From: Lactobacillus kalixensis DSM 16043
GTDB lineage: Bacteria; Bacillota; Bacilli; Lactobacillales; Lactobacillaceae
Assembly: GCF_001434335.1 (NCBI RefSeq)
Contig: NZ_AZFM01000001.1
Coordinates: forward strand, 1-64,000
DNA: 64,000 bases
Direction of reading: 5' to 3'
How positions within the stretch are numbered: the stretch's first letter is position 1; each line of letters starts with the position of its first letter. The notes beneath the pieces were generated by a model. That model saw nothing but the letters and a program-made list of their open reading frames with translations. It was not told the origin of the DNA and made no database searches. This document shows, in pieces, positions 37,067 through 48,911 of the stretch. The position numbers were made by a program, and so were the translations under genes.

Positions 37067-37527
37067 AGCAAACAGATTTACAAGAATTAGTGGAAGAAGT
37101 TTCACTTAAATATTTCGGGCGTCCCTTTGTTCACCAAGTTAAAATTAATAAGCGCATGCGAACAACTGGCGGACGCTATCATTTAGAAGATCATCATCTT
37201 GAGATTAATGCACATTTTTTAGAACCTGAATATCATAGTGACTTAATTGGGATTATTAAACATGAATTATGTCATTATCATCTGCACTTACTTGGAATGG
37301 GTTACCAACATCGCGACATGGATTTTAAGCGATTACTGCAAAAAGTTGGTGGTAGCCGTTATGCACCAGATATTGGATTGAGAAAAAAGCAAAAGGTTAA
37401 TTACATTTACGAATGTCAAACTTGTCACATGCAATATCTTCGTGTGCGGCGGCTTAATGTGCGGCGTTATCGCTGCGGAAGATGCGGTGGAAAATTACGT
37501 TTAGCAAAAAATATGAAAAAGTTGTAA
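37063..37527 (+). CDS. SprT-like zinc metalloprotease-fold protein
   Basis: A 154-residue SprT-family protein. The zinc motif HELCHYHLHLLG (about residues 67-78) carries HExxH, and a C-terminal zinc ribbon has CQTC and CGRCGG. Bacterial SprT-like proteins are poorly characterised; the eukaryotic relative Spartan cleaves DNA-protein crosslinks. The gene overlaps the GT32 gene by four bases but is functionally unrelated to it. Confidence 0.88.
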   Translation: MKQTDLQELVEEVSLKYFGRPFVHQVKINKRMRTTGGRYHLEDHHLEINAHFLEPEYHSDLIGIIKHELCHYHLHLLGMGYQHRDMDFKRLLQKVGGSRYAPDIGLRKKQKVNYIYECQTCHMQYLRVRRLNVRRYRCGRCGGKLRLAKNMKKL

Positions 37528-37534
37528 ATTTCAC

Positions 37535-37563
37535 TTGCATGATCTAGATTTATGGGGTACTAT
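37535..37563 (+). promoter_or_regulatory. promoter of tRNA-Leu
   Basis: TTGCAT (37535-37540), a 17-bp spacer and TACTAT (37558-37563). Confidence 0.75.
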
Positions 37564-37574
37564 ATTTAAGTGCC

Positions 37575-37662
37575 GCGGGCGTGGCGGAATGGCAGACGCG
37601 CAAGACTAAGGATCTTGTGATCGCTTTAGATCGTGGAAGTTCGAGTCTTCTCGCCCGCACCA
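37575..37662 (+). tRNA. tRNA-Leu (anticodon AAG)
   Basis: An 88-nt type II tRNA. The acceptor GCGGGCG pairs with CGCCCGC, the anticodon stem CAAGA/TCTTG encloses CTAAGGA with anticodon AAG, a long variable arm is present, and the gene encodes the terminal CCA. Confidence 0.95.
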
Positions 37663-37663
37663 A

Positions 37664-37696
37664 AAAGAAGTCGCTGTTGAGCGGCTTCTTTTTTTA
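37664..37696 (+). terminator. terminator of tRNA-Leu
   Basis: AAAGAAGTCGCT / AGCGGCTTCTTT with one G-U pair and a T-run. Confidence 0.9.
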
Positions 37697-37770
37697 TACA
37701 AAAAAGCACGTAATCATAATATAATAAAGTCTAATGAGAATGATGTTGAATAACGAAACAGGAAGTTTAT

Positions 37771-38421
37771 ATGGCTAGAAAAAGCAAAAAACGCCGCATT
37801 TCAAAGGCCGCGGTAGTCATCTTAAGAACCTTTTTAATTTTATTTCTTTTATTAGTAGCTTTTGTCAGTTTCAGATATTATCGCAGACAGGCAATGCAGT
37901 CTGAACAAATTCGCCAAGCACAATTGCAGCGTCAACAGGAACAAGAAAAACTAATGCGTCAACGGCGCGCATTTATCAAAAAAATTGGGCCAATTGCTCG
38001 TGAAGTTGATAAATCATTCGACCTTCTTCCAAGTATTACAATTGCTCAAGCTTGTCTTGAAAGTGATTATGGGCAAAGTGATTTGGCACAGAAATACAAC
38101 AACTTATTTGGGGTTAAGAGTTCTAATCCAAACACTTCTGCTGTAATGACGACAAAAGAATACACTAACGGTAAGTGGAAAACGGTAAAGGCACGGTTTC
38201 AAATTTATGATTCTTATGAGGCTTCAATTAGAGCACATGCTAGACTGTTTCAAAATGGTACAACTTGGAATGCTAAGCAATACAAACACGTTTTGGCTGC
38301 AAAAGATTATAAGACTCAGGCTAAAGCTTTAGTGACTGATGGTTACGCAACCGATCCCAATTATGCTTCAAAGTTAATCAGTTTGATTAACCAGTACAAT
38401 TTAGATCAATACGATAAATAA
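37771..38421 (+). CDS. membrane-anchored N-acetylglucosaminidase (GH73)
   Basis: A 216-residue protein with a basic N-terminus and one membrane span (about residues 17-35, VVILRTFLILFLLLVAFVSF). A Gln/Arg-rich coiled-coil linker is followed by a GH73 glucosaminidase domain from about residue 70. The catalytic Glu is in AQACLESDYGQSDLAQKYNN, followed by LFGVK, and YDSYEASIRAHARLF closes the fold. It probably cleaves peptidoglycan glycan strands at the membrane surface. Monocistronic. Confidence 0.88.
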   Translation: MARKSKKRRISKAAVVILRTFLILFLLLVAFVSFRYYRRQAMQSEQIRQAQLQRQQEQEKLMRQRRAFIKKIGPIAREVDKSFDLLPSITIAQACLESDYGQSDLAQKYNNLFGVKSSNPNTSAVMTTKEYTNGKWKTVKARFQIYDSYEASIRAHARLFQNGTTWNAKQYKHVLAAKDYKTQAKALVTDGYATDPNYASKLISLINQYNLDQYDK

Positions 38422-38424
38422 TTT

Positions 38425-38460
38425 TAAAAAGAGTTTAGAACATTTGTTCAAGCTCTTTTA
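38425..38460 (+). terminator. intrinsic terminator
   Basis: AAAAGAGTTT and AAGCTCTTTT arms with an inner GAACA/TGTTC pairing and T-run. Confidence 0.75.
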
Positions 38461-38517
38461 ATTTGCTATAATGGTAAGGCATATTTTTCTTAAATTTAAA
38501 TTGTGAAGGGAATTAAC

Positions 38518-40770
38518 ATGAGCAAAGAATCAATTTTAGCTGGTTTAAATCCACAACAAAAACAAGCTGTTGAAACAACTGAAGGGCCACTTTTGGTTGT
38601 TGCTGGTGCTGGATCAGGCAAGACCTCGGTTTTAACACGTCGAATTGCTTATCTGGTTGAAGAACATAATGTTGCTCCTTGGAGCATTTTGGCAATTACC
38701 TTCACGAATAAGGCTGCTAGTGAAATGCGCGAGCGTGAGCAAAAACTTTTAGGTCCTGCTGCAGAGAGTATTTGGATGTCAACTTTCCACGCATTATGTG
38801 TACGAATTTTGCGTAGAGATGCTGATAAAATTGACTACAGCCACAATTTTTCAATTGCTGATTCAGCTGAGCAATTAACTTTAGTGAAGCATATTGAAAA
38901 AGACTTGAATATCAATCCTAAAATGTATGATCCACGTGCAATTTTATCGGCGATTTCCAATGGTAAGAATGACTTACTTACTCCAGAAGCTTTTGCAATG
39001 AGTGCTTCTTCACCTTTTGAGAAGATGACAGCTAAGGTTTATGAAGAGTATCAACGCCGTCTTAAACGTGATGAAATTATGGACTTTGATGATTTGATCA
39101 TGCAGACTTTGGTTTTATTCAAAAAAGATCCAGCCACTCTACACTATTATCAAAATAAGTTCCGCTACATCTTGGTTGACGAATATCAGGATACTAACCA
39201 AGCACAATATGAATTAACACACGCATTAGCTGCTCAATATAAAAATATTTGTGTGGTTGGGGATGCTGACCAGTCAATTTACGGCTGGCGAGGCGCCAAT
39301 ATGGAGAACATCATGAATTTTGAGGAAGACTACAAAAAAGATGGTGTTCAAACTGTTAAATTGGAACAAAATTATCGTTCAACCGGGCACATTTTGTCAG
39401 CAGCAAACTCAGTCATTAAGAACAATCAAAACCGTAAAGCTAAGAACTTGTGGACTGATCAAGGTGACGGGCAAAAGATCACTTATTACAAGGCTCAAAG
39501 CGGCGATGACGAAGCGCACTTTATTATTTCTAAAGTTAAAGAAGAAGTGGATAAGGATAAGCGTAAGTACAAAGATTTTGCTGTTTTGTATAGAACTAAT
39601 GCCCAATCACGTACGGTCGAAGAAGCTTTCGTTAAGTCAAATATCCCTTATCAAATTGTTGGTGGTCACAAATTCTATGACCGAAAAGAAATTAAGGATA
39701 TCATGAGTTACTTAAAGTTGATCGCTAACCCGGCTGACACGATGAGTTTGAACAGAATTATCAACACTCCTAAGCGAGGAATCGGTGCAGCAACTGTGGA
39801 TAAGCTGTTAGCTTTTGCAGATGAAAAGCAAATTAATGCTTTAGAAGCAATGGATAATGTTGATCAGTCCACTATTTCCACGAGAGCCGCTGCTAAATTA
39901 AAGGATTTTGCGGTTAAATTGCATGATGCAATTGCTTATGCACAGAATAATAGTGTAACTGGCTTAACTGAAAAGATTTTAGAAGATTTTGATTATACTT
40001 CAACACTTAAAGCTGAACATACCATTGAAGCAGATACTCGCTTAGAAAACTTAGACGAATTCTTATCTGTAACTAAGAGATTTGATGATCATTATGAACC
40101 AGAAGATGATGATTCAAACCAATTGAGCGACTTTTTAGCTGAAGTTTCACTATTGAGTGATCAAGATGATATCGATAATGATGACAATCAAGTAACTTTA
40201 ATGACACTCCATGCTGCAAAGGGGCTAGAATTCCCAGTAGTATTCCTAATTGGGATGGAAGATGGATTATTCCCACTGTCTAGAAGTATGATGGATGAAA
40301 GTCAATTAGAGGAAGAACGTCGTCTGGCATATGTAGGAATTACTCGTGCTAAAGAAAAGTTGTATTTGACTAATGCTTACTCAAGAATGATGTATGGCCG
40401 TACGCAGAATAATCCGTCATCACGTTTTCTTGATGAAATTGATCAAAAGGACTTGGATATCGAAAATTCAGCTGGCGTAAGCGGCAATGCTTTTATTGGT
40501 GGAAATTACCAGGCACAAGCTGCACCGTTTGCTAAGGCAGATGAACGAGCACGTGCGCAAGTTTACACAACTGCTAAGAAGGCTTCTGGAGCTGTTGGTG
40601 CCGAAAAGAAAGGCTGGCATGTTGGTGACCAAGTTGAACACAAAGCTTGGGGACTTGGAGTTGTTACCAAGGTTAGTGGTGAAGGCGAAGATAAGGAATT
40701 AGATATTGCTTTTGCAAAAGTCGGTGCAAAACGTCTTCTTGCTGCCTTTGCACCAATTAAAAAGGTATAA
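38518..40770 (+). CDS. pcrA: ATP-dependent DNA helicase PcrA
   Basis: A 750-residue UvrD/Rep-family 3'-5' helicase. Motif I GAGSGKTS is at about residue 36, motif Ia is TFTNKAASEM, motif II is VDEYQDTN, motif III is VGDADQSIYGWRGA, motif V is MTLHAAKGLEFP and motif VI is VGITRAKEKLYL. The ATG at 38518 has GAAGGG upstream and gives MSKESILAGLNPQQKQAV; an upstream in-frame GTG is not needed. It lies 33 bp before ligA, the common Firmicutes pcrA-ligA order. Acts in repair and replication restart. Confidence 0.96.
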   Translation: MSKESILAGLNPQQKQAVETTEGPLLVVAGAGSGKTSVLTRRIAYLVEEHNVAPWSILAITFTNKAASEMREREQKLLGPAAESIWMSTFHALCVRILRRDADKIDYSHNFSIADSAEQLTLVKHIEKDLNINPKMYDPRAILSAISNGKNDLLTPEAFAMSASSPFEKMTAKVYEEYQRRLKRDEIMDFDDLIMQTLVLFKKDPATLHYYQNKFRYILVDEYQDTNQAQYELTHALAAQYKNICVVGDADQSIYGWRGANMENIMNFEEDYKKDGVQTVKLEQNYRSTGHILSAANSVIKNNQNRKAKNLWTDQGDGQKITYYKAQSGDDEAHFIISKVKEEVDKDKRKYKDFAVLYRTNAQSRTVEEAFVKSNIPYQIVGGHKFYDRKEIKDIMSYLKLIANPADTMSLNRIINTPKRGIGAATVDKLLAFADEKQINALEAMDNVDQSTISTRAAAKLKDFAVKLHDAIAYAQNNSVTGLTEKILEDFDYTSTLKAEHTIEADTRLENLDEFLSVTKRFDDHYEPEDDDSNQLSDFLAEVSLLSDQDDIDNDDNQVTLMTLHAAKGLEFPVVFLIGMEDGLFPLSRSMMDESQLEEERRLAYVGITRAKEKLYLTNAYSRMMYGRTQNNPSSRFLDEIDQKDLDIENSAGVSGNAFIGGNYQAQAAPFAKADERARAQVYTTAKKASGAVGAEKKGWHVGDQVEHKAWGLGVVTKVSGEGEDKELDIAFAKVGAKRLLAAFAPIKKV

Positions 40771-40785
40771 TTTAACTATATTTGA

Positions 40786-42810
<2,025 letters not shown>

Positions 42811-42823
42811 AGGGACATCTATT

Positions 42824-43963
42824 GTGAAAAAATATTTGCAGATATTAATGTTAGCTGGAGTTGCTCTAACATTGAGTGCATGTGGTAACTTGAAAAATTC
42901 AAGTTTAGCTAATAACGCTACAACCACTGAAAGCGGTCGAAGAAAGACAAACCAGACTACTAATACAGGTCGAAATGGTTATAATGTTTTACTAAAAAAT
43001 GGGGTATATCGAACAAGTCCTATTTCAGGTTTAACAGCAACTAACAATGATAATTCCGTTGATACACGTGAACTTGAACGTGGTTTGGTTCAAATTTCCA
43101 AGAATGTTTATTCCACTAATTCTTACACTTTCCAAGAAGGCCAATATCTAAAAGCTGCAACAGTTACAGATTGGCTTGCCCGAAAGTCTAAGTCAAATCC
43201 AACCGGTTTGAATCCAGCTGCAGGAACAAAGAAAAACTACATTCCATACTATCTTGAAGAAATTCAGGAACAAGATTATTTAACTGGTTCTGGTTCTAAT
43301 TATCGCTTAGGCGGAATTAGTTTAGGCTTGGCCATGAATTCTGTGGATTATTATCAAAAAGTTAAAGATGGTCCACAATATCAAAAATCTATTTCTCGCT
43401 CAACGCAAAGAAGCGAAGGAATTAAAATGGCCAATACTATTATTGCGCGCCTCCGTAAGCGAAAAGCTTTGAAAAATGTTCCGATTACAGTCGGATTGTT
43501 TTCAAAGACTTCTAAAGACTCATTAGTTGGAGGAAGTTATTTTGCTTATGGGACAGCGAGCCCTAATAGTAGTAAAATATCTAAATGGAAATCTGTTTCG
43601 GTTAAAACCCAGGTTTTACCGACAGTTGGTAACGCTAAAGCTGTAAATAGTAGTGGTGCATCAAGTTTTAATAGCTTTAAGACAGCTATTCAAAATTACT
43701 TTCCTACAATTAGTGGAGTATCAGGAACTTTGCGTTATGAAAGTGGTAAGCTTGTACAAGAAAATATTTCGATTACGACACTATTTTACGGTTATGAACA
43801 AATTCAAAGTTTCACTCGTTTAGTTTTGTCGCAAGCTAAGAAATATTTATCAAAGGATGCAGCCATTGAAATTAAAATTGGCTCAGTTGATGATGTACAA
43901 GCATTAGTAGCCAAGGAATCAGCAGATAGTGACTACCAAGTTCACATCTATGGCGGCGAATAG
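42824..43963 (+). CDS. camS: CamS family lipoprotein (sex pheromone precursor type)
   Basis: A 379-residue lipoprotein with lipobox LTLSAC (Cys at about residue 20). The GTG at 42824 is preferred over an ATG at 42794 that overlaps ligA, because AAAGGGA precedes it and the signal peptide then has a normal length. The mature part matches CamS (GLVQISKNVYS, TQRSEGIKMANTIIARLRKR). In staphylococci and enterococci the signal peptide of this protein is processed to a peptide pheromone; the function of the mature protein is unclear. The lactobacillus signal may not be active. Confidence 0.87.
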   Translation: MKKYLQILMLAGVALTLSACGNLKNSSLANNATTTESGRRKTNQTTNTGRNGYNVLLKNGVYRTSPISGLTATNNDNSVDTRELERGLVQISKNVYSTNSYTFQEGQYLKAATVTDWLARKSKSNPTGLNPAAGTKKNYIPYYLEEIQEQDYLTGSGSNYRLGGISLGLAMNSVDYYQKVKDGPQYQKSISRSTQRSEGIKMANTIIARLRKRKALKNVPITVGLFSKTSKDSLVGGSYFAYGTASPNSSKISKWKSVSVKTQVLPTVGNAKAVNSSGASSFNSFKTAIQNYFPTISGVSGTLRYESGKLVQENISITTLFYGYEQIQSFTRLVLSQAKKYLSKDAAIEIKIGSVDDVQALVAKESADSDYQVHIYGGE

Positions 43964-43974
43964 GAGGTATTTGA

Positions 43975-44283
43975 GTGAAAATTACTGAAGATACGGTTAA
44001 GCACGTAGCTGAACTTTCAAGACTTGAATTCAGCGACGACGAAATCGGTAAGTTTACTGAACAAATGGGTGACATTATTAACATGGCTAGTCAATTGCAA
44101 GAAGTTGATACTGAAGGCGTTGACGAAACTGTGCAAGTAGTTGATCGTGATACTGTCTTTAGAGAAGACAAGCCAGAACACTGGGAAGGTCAAGATCGCG
44201 AAACTTTGATGGAAAACGTACCAGAAAAGGCAAACGGCTTCATTAAGGTTCCTGTAATTATTGAGAAGGACGATAACGAGTAA
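43975..44283 (+). CDS. gatC: aspartyl/glutamyl-tRNA amidotransferase subunit C
   Basis: A 102-residue Gat[49 protein letters not shown] start with AGGAGG eight bases upstream. The one-base overlap with gatA points to coupled translation. Part of the GatCAB complex that amidates Glu-tRNA-Gln (and Asp-tRNA-Asn), needed because no GlnRS is typical of these bacteria. Confidence 0.95.
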   Translation: MKITEDTVKHVAELSRLEFSDDEIGKFTEQMGDIINMASQLQEVDTEGVDETVQVVDRDTVFREDKPEHWEGQDRETLMENVPEKANGFIKVPVIIEKDDNE

Positions 44284-45722
44284 TGAATTACTTAAACGAA
44301 ACTATTGACTCATTAAATAAAAAACTTGCCAGTGGTGAAATTTCAGCAGATCAATTAGCTAAGGATACTGTTGCTAATATTAAAGAAACTGACAAGAAGT
44401 TAAATGCTTGGATTACTGTTGATGATAATGCAAAGCCAGCTGAAAACCTTGACTTTGCTAAGAACAAGTTAGCTGGTATTCCAATTGCTATCAAGGACAA
44501 CATTGTTACTAACGGTATGAAAACTACTGCAGCAAGTCATATTTTGGATAACTTTATGCCAATGTATGATGCTAGTGTAATTACCAAATTGAAAGATGCA
44601 CAAGTAACTTTCGTAGGTAAGACTAACATGGACGAATTCGCAATGGGTTCATCTACTGAACACTCTTACTTTGGTGCTACTCATAATCCATGGAACTTAG
44701 ACAAGGTTCCAGGTGGTTCATCTGGTGGTTCTGCAGCTTCAGTTGCAAGTGGTCAAGTTGTAGCAGCTCTTGGTTCAGATACTGGTGGTTCAATCAGACA
44801 ACCAGCAGCATTCAACGGTATTTTTGGTATTAAGCCAACTTACGGCCGTGTATCACGTTGGGGTCTTATCGCATTTGGTTCTTCACTTGACCAAATCGGT
44901 GTAATGACTAAGCGCGTTAAGGATTCAGCAGAAGTCTTGAACGTTATTGCTGGTGGGGATGAACATGATTCTACTGTTTCTCCTCGTGAAGTTCCTGATT
45001 TTACCAAGTTTATTGGTCAAGACGTTAAGGGTCTTCGCGTAGCTGTTCCTAAGGAATACATGGACGCAGTTAGCGGTGAAATGCGCGAAGTAATTCAAAA
45101 GCAAATTGATACTTTGAAAGAAGCTGGCGCAATTATTAACGAAGTTTCATTGCCACACACTAAGTACGTTGTTCCTGACTACTACATTATTGCTTCAAGC
45201 GAAGCTTCATCAAACTTACAAAGATACGATGGTATTCGTTACGGCTACCGTGCAAAGGATACTAAGAACTTACTTGATGTTTACGTAAAATCTCGTTCAG
45301 AAGGTTTTGGTACAGAAGTTAAGCGTCGTATCATGCTTGGTTCATTTGCCCTTTCAGCTGGTTCATACGATAAGTTCTTCAGACAAGCTGCTAAGGTTAG
45401 AACCTTGATTTGCGACGACTTCGACAAGATCTTTGCAGAAAACGATGTTATCGTAGGGCCAACTACTACTGAACCTGCCTTTGGTATTGGTGAAGAAATT
45501 TCAGACCCAATCAAGATGTACAACAACGATATCTTGACTATTTCTGCAAACTTGGCTGGTATTCCAGCAGCTAGTGTTCCAGCTGGTTTAGTTGATGGTA
45601 TGCCTGTCGGCTTACAAATCATGGCTAAGCGCTTTGATGAAGGAAATATCTTCAGAATTGCTGACTTCATTGAACGCTCAAACAAGTTTTATGAAAAAAC
45701 ACCAACTGGAATGGAGGATTAA
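44283..45722 (+). CDS. gatA: aspartyl/glutamyl-tRNA amidotransferase subunit A
   Basis: A 479-residue amidase-signature subunit. The Ser-cisSer-Lys triad is visible in [10 protein letters not shown] (Lys), [15 protein letters not shown] (Ser) and [11 protein letters not shown] (Ser). It releases ammonia from glutamine for transfer to the mischarged tRNA. Translation is coupled to gatC and it is 4 bp before gatB. Confidence 0.97.
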   Translation: MNYLNETIDSLNKKLASGEISADQLAKDTVANIKETDKKLNAWITVDDNAKPAENLDFAKNKLAGIPIAIKDNIVTNGMKTTAASHILDNFMPMYDASVITKLKDAQVTFVGKTNMDEFAMGSSTEHSYFGATHNPWNLDKVPGGSSGGSAASVASGQVVAALGSDTGGSIRQPAAFNGIFGIKPTYGRVSRWGLIAFGSSLDQIGVMTKRVKDSAEVLNVIAGGDEHDSTVSPREVPDFTKFIGQDVKGLRVAVPKEYMDAVSGEMREVIQKQIDTLKEAGAIINEVSLPHTKYVVPDYYIIASSEASSNLQRYDGIRYGYRAKDTKNLLDVYVKSRSEGFGTEVKRRIMLGSFALSAGSYDKFFRQAAKVRTLICDDFDKIFAENDVIVGPTTTEPAFGIGEEISDPIKMYNNDILTISANLAGIPAASVPAGLVDGMPVGLQIMAKRFDEGNIFRIADFIERSNKFYEKTPTGMED

Positions 45723-45726
45723 TTGA

Positions 45727-47157
45727 ATGAATTTTAAATCGACTATCGGACTAGAAGTCCACTTCGAATTAAAGACTAAGAGCAAGATTTTCTCACCTTC
45801 ACCAGTAACTTATGGTGCAAAGCCTAACACTGAAACTAACGTGATCGATTGGGCTATGCCTGGTGTCTTGCCAATGGTTAACAAGGACGTTTACCGCTTA
45901 GGTATTATGGTAGCTTTGGCAACTAATTCACATGTTTTGCCAACTACTCACTTTGACCGTAAGAACTACTTCTACCCAGATAACCCTAAGGCATACCAGA
46001 TTACTCAGTTCTTCCAACCACTTGCTCGTGACGGCTATATTGAAGTAGAAGTTAACGGTAAGAAGAAGCGTATCGGTATTCACGAAATGCACATCGAAGA
46101 AGATGCTGGTAAGAACACTCACGGAACTAACGGTTTCTCATATGTTGACTTGAACCGTCAAGGTGTTCCACTTCTTGAAGTTGTTTCTGAACCTAATATG
46201 GAAACTCCAGAAGAAGCTTACGCATACCTTGAAAAGTTACGTAAGATTGTTCAATTTACTGGTGCTTCAGACGTTAAGATGGAAGAAGGTTCAATGCGTG
46301 TTGATACCAACATTTCGATCCGTCCTGCAGGCCAAAAAGAACTTGGTACTAAGGTTGAAATGAAGAACTTGAACTCATTTGATCACGTTCGTCGTTCACT
46401 TGCTTATGAACAAAAGCGTCAAGAACAAGTTCTTTTGTCAGGTGGTAAGATTCAAGTTTCAACTCGTCGCTTCGATGAAGCAACTGGTAAAACTGTACTT
46501 GAACGTGTTAAGGAAGGTGCAGCAGATTACCGCTACTTCCCTGAACCTGATATTGCTCCAGATCACATCAGCCAAGAATGGATTGATGAAATTGCTAAGA
46601 CTCTTCCTAAGTCAGCATATGAACGCTACGATGACTATGTAAACAAGTTTGGTATTAAGCCTTACGATGCAAATGTCTTGCTTCAAACTAAAGAAAGTTC
46701 AGACTTCTTCGATGCAGCCGTAGCTGCAGGTGCAGATCCAACTCTTGCTGCTAACTGGATGAACACTCAAGTTAATGGTTACTTGAACGATAATCGTGTA
46801 TCATTAGCTGATGTTAAGTTGACGCCAAAGCACCTCGCTGCAATGATCGAGTTGATTCAAGATGGTACTATTTCATCTAAGATTGCTAAGAAGGTCTTTG
46901 CTGAAACTATTGAAAATGGTACTGATCCTAAGAAGTACGTTGAAGAAAAAGGTATGGTTCAATTATCAGACTTGTCAGTTTTGGAACCAATGGTTAAGAA
47001 GGTTGTTGATGATAACCCTCAATCTGTTGAAGACTTCAAGAATGGTAAGGATCGTGCAATTGGTTTCTTAGTTGGTCAAATCATGAAGCAAACTCGTGGT
47101 AAGGCTAACCCTAAGGTTGTCAACAAGCTTTTGAACCAAGAATTAGCAAGTCGTTAA
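45727..47157 (+). CDS. gatB: aspartyl/glutamyl-tRNA amidotransferase subunit B
   Basis: A 476-residue GatB kinase/tRNA-binding subunit: [18 protein letters not shown] at the start, then [43 protein letters not shown] and the C-terminal YqeY-like tail ([16 protein letters not shown]). It activates the tRNA-bound glutamate with ATP for amidation. Third gene of the gat unit. Confidence 0.97.
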   Translation: MNFKSTIGLEVHFELKTKSKIFSPSPVTYGAKPNTETNVIDWAMPGVLPMVNKDVYRLGIMVALATNSHVLPTTHFDRKNYFYPDNPKAYQITQFFQPLARDGYIEVEVNGKKKRIGIHEMHIEEDAGKNTHGTNGFSYVDLNRQGVPLLEVVSEPNMETPEEAYAYLEKLRKIVQFTGASDVKMEEGSMRVDTNISIRPAGQKELGTKVEMKNLNSFDHVRRSLAYEQKRQEQVLLSGGKIQVSTRRFDEATGKTVLERVKEGAADYRYFPEPDIAPDHISQEWIDEIAKTLPKSAYERYDDYVNKFGIKPYDANVLLQTKESSDFFDAAVAAGADPTLAANWMNTQVNGYLNDNRVSLADVKLTPKHLAAMIELIQDGTISSKIAKKVFAETIENGTDPKKYVEEKGMVQLSDLSVLEPMVKKVVDDNPQSVEDFKNGKDRAIGFLVGQIMKQTRGKANPKVVNKLLNQELASR

Positions 47158-47184
47158 ATTTAGTAGAAGAACCAGGTAGTAATT

Positions 47185-48105
47185 ATGACTAGTAAAGCAA
47201 GATTAATTTATAATCCTGTATCCGGTCACGAGCAAATGCCAAAAAATGTGGCCGATATTTTGAACGTTCTTGAACAAGCAGGGTATGAAGCCAGTGCTTT
47301 TAGAACAACACCCGAAGAAATGAGTGCTCAAAATGAGGCTACCCGAGCAGCAAAAGCAGGTTTTGACCTAATTGTTGCTGCTGGTGGCGATGGCACAATT
47401 AATGAAGTAGTTAATGGTTTGGCATTCTTAGAGGAAAGACCTAAGATGGCTATTATTCCAGCTGGGACAACTAATGACTATGCTCGTGCTTTAGGTATTC
47501 CTCGTGACAGTATTTTGGATGCTGCAAAGATAATCCTAAAAAATAAAACTCGTAAGATGGATATTGGCGAAGCAAAATTCGATGATAAGCAGCAATACTT
47601 TGTCAATATTGCTGCCAGTGGTTCGCTTACTGAACTTACTTATGGCGTTGATTCAAGTATCAAGTCAGCTCTTGGCTATGCTGCCTACTTAATCAAGGGA
47701 GCAGAAATGTTGCCTCATTTAAGTGAAAACGAAATGCGTCTGACTTATGATGACGGTGTTTATGAAGGTAAGCTTTCAATGTTCTTGCTAGGGATGACTA
47801 ATTCAATTGGTGGATTCGAAAGAATCATGCCAGACGCTGAATTAAGTGATGGTTTGTTCCAATTAATCGTTGTTAAACCATCTGATCCTGGTAATTTGTT
47901 GAAGCTAATGGCTTTAGCTTTGAATGGCAAGCACGTTGATGATCCTAACATTATTTATACTAAGACGCGCAGTTTGAAGGCAGAGCTAATTGGTAAGAGT
48001 GAAGGTGAAGAATTACCAGTTAACCTTGATGGTGAAATTGGTGGTTATTGTCCAGTAACCTTCAATAATTTGCAACAACATATTGAATTTTATGTTGGTG
48101 GATAA
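47185..48105 (+). CDS. dagK: diacylglycerol kinase (DagK family)
   Basis: A 306-residue lipid kinase. The nucleotide-binding motif is LIVAAGGDGTINEVVNGL (about residues 63-80), with a further PAGTTNDYARALGIP. The C-terminal domain has GLFQLIVVKP. It recycles the diacylglycerol released by lipoteichoic acid synthesis to phosphatidate. It follows gatB after 27 bp, the usual location in lactobacilli. Confidence 0.93.
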   Translation: MTSKARLIYNPVSGHEQMPKNVADILNVLEQAGYEASAFRTTPEEMSAQNEATRAAKAGFDLIVAAGGDGTINEVVNGLAFLEERPKMAIIPAGTTNDYARALGIPRDSILDAAKIILKNKTRKMDIGEAKFDDKQQYFVNIAASGSLTELTYGVDSSIKSALGYAAYLIKGAEMLPHLSENEMRLTYDDGVYEGKLSMFLLGMTNSIGGFERIMPDAELSDGLFQLIVVKPSDPGNLLKLMALALNGKHVDDPNIIYTKTRSLKAELIGKSEGEELPVNLDGEIGGYCPVTFNNLQQHIEFYVGG

Positions 48106-48121
48106 ATAAAAGAAATAGTAA

Positions 48122-48157
48122 AATAGGGTTTGATTTTTGTGATCAAACTCTATTTTT
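48122..48157 (+). terminator. terminator after dagK
   Basis: 12-nt arms ATAGGGTTTGAT / ATCAAACTCTAT and T5. Confidence 0.88.
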
Positions 48158-48172
48158 GTGTGGGAGAAAGTT

Positions 48173-48874
48173 ATGAGGAAACGTAAACATAAAGAAAATG
48201 ATTTCCGAAGAGGGAGACGTAACTTTTCAAAAGATGAAATTGAAGAATTAAATGTAATCAAACAGCGACTTCGTGAGGCTGAACAAAATGAATCCAGAAG
48301 TTTGCGAGAGCATCTTCAAACCTTTAATGACGGGGTTCTAGCAATTATTATTACGATTATTGTTTTAGAAATTCAGCCAGCTCTTCATGAAGTACATTAT
48401 GATCGATTTTTAGTAAGTATTTCGATATTCTTAATCACATTCTTCATAATTGCCGACTTTTGGTATGATCTTCATTTGATTTATGCTTATTATATTTTAA
48501 AACCGCGTAAAGCAACGGCAATTGTTGACTTTATTTTCTTAGCGGATTTAGCACTTTTACCTGTAATGACTAAATGGATTATGGAAGAGCCGTCAACTTT
48601 TGCCGTCGCTAATTATGGTGTGGTGTTCCTGATTGCAAAAATATTTGAATATCTGATTCAATATGTAGGAACAAAACAAACGTTGAATGGTAACTCGAAG
48701 ATTATGGAAATCTTTATTAGTCGTTCTTTTGTTAGAAGGGTAATAGTTACATTACTTTCGAACGTGATTCTAATTAGCTTATCGTTCTATAGTCCACGAA
48801 TAGCAATGATTCTATATCTAGTGGTCCCAATTCTTTCATTCGTTTATCCAATTAGGCCAAGTCGAATAAGATAG
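48173..48874 (+). CDS. TMEM175/DUF1211-like membrane protein
   Basis: A 233-residue protein with a charged N-terminus of about 40 residues, then about six hydrophobic segments. The first has RSLREHLQTFNDGVLAIIIT, matching the FSDGVxAIxxT filter signature of TMEM175 potassium channels with Asn for Ser. The ATG at 48173 follows GGGAGAAAG at normal spacing, better than an in-frame upstream TTG/GTG-type start. Bacterial members conduct K+; this is inferred from family only. Flanked by an acyltransferase gene. Confidence 0.75.
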   Translation: MRKRKHKENDFRRGRRNFSKDEIEELNVIKQRLREAEQNESRSLREHLQTFNDGVLAIIITIIVLEIQPALHEVHYDRFLVSISIFLITFFIIADFWYDLHLIYAYYILKPRKATAIVDFIFLADLALLPVMTKWIMEEPSTFAVANYGVVFLIAKIFEYLIQYVGTKQTLNGNSKIMEIFISRSFVRRVIVTLLSNVILISLSFYSPRIAMILYLVVPILSFVYPIRPSRIR

Positions 48875-48911
48875 AAAAAGACATAAATAAAATTTAATTC
48901 ATAGGTATTGT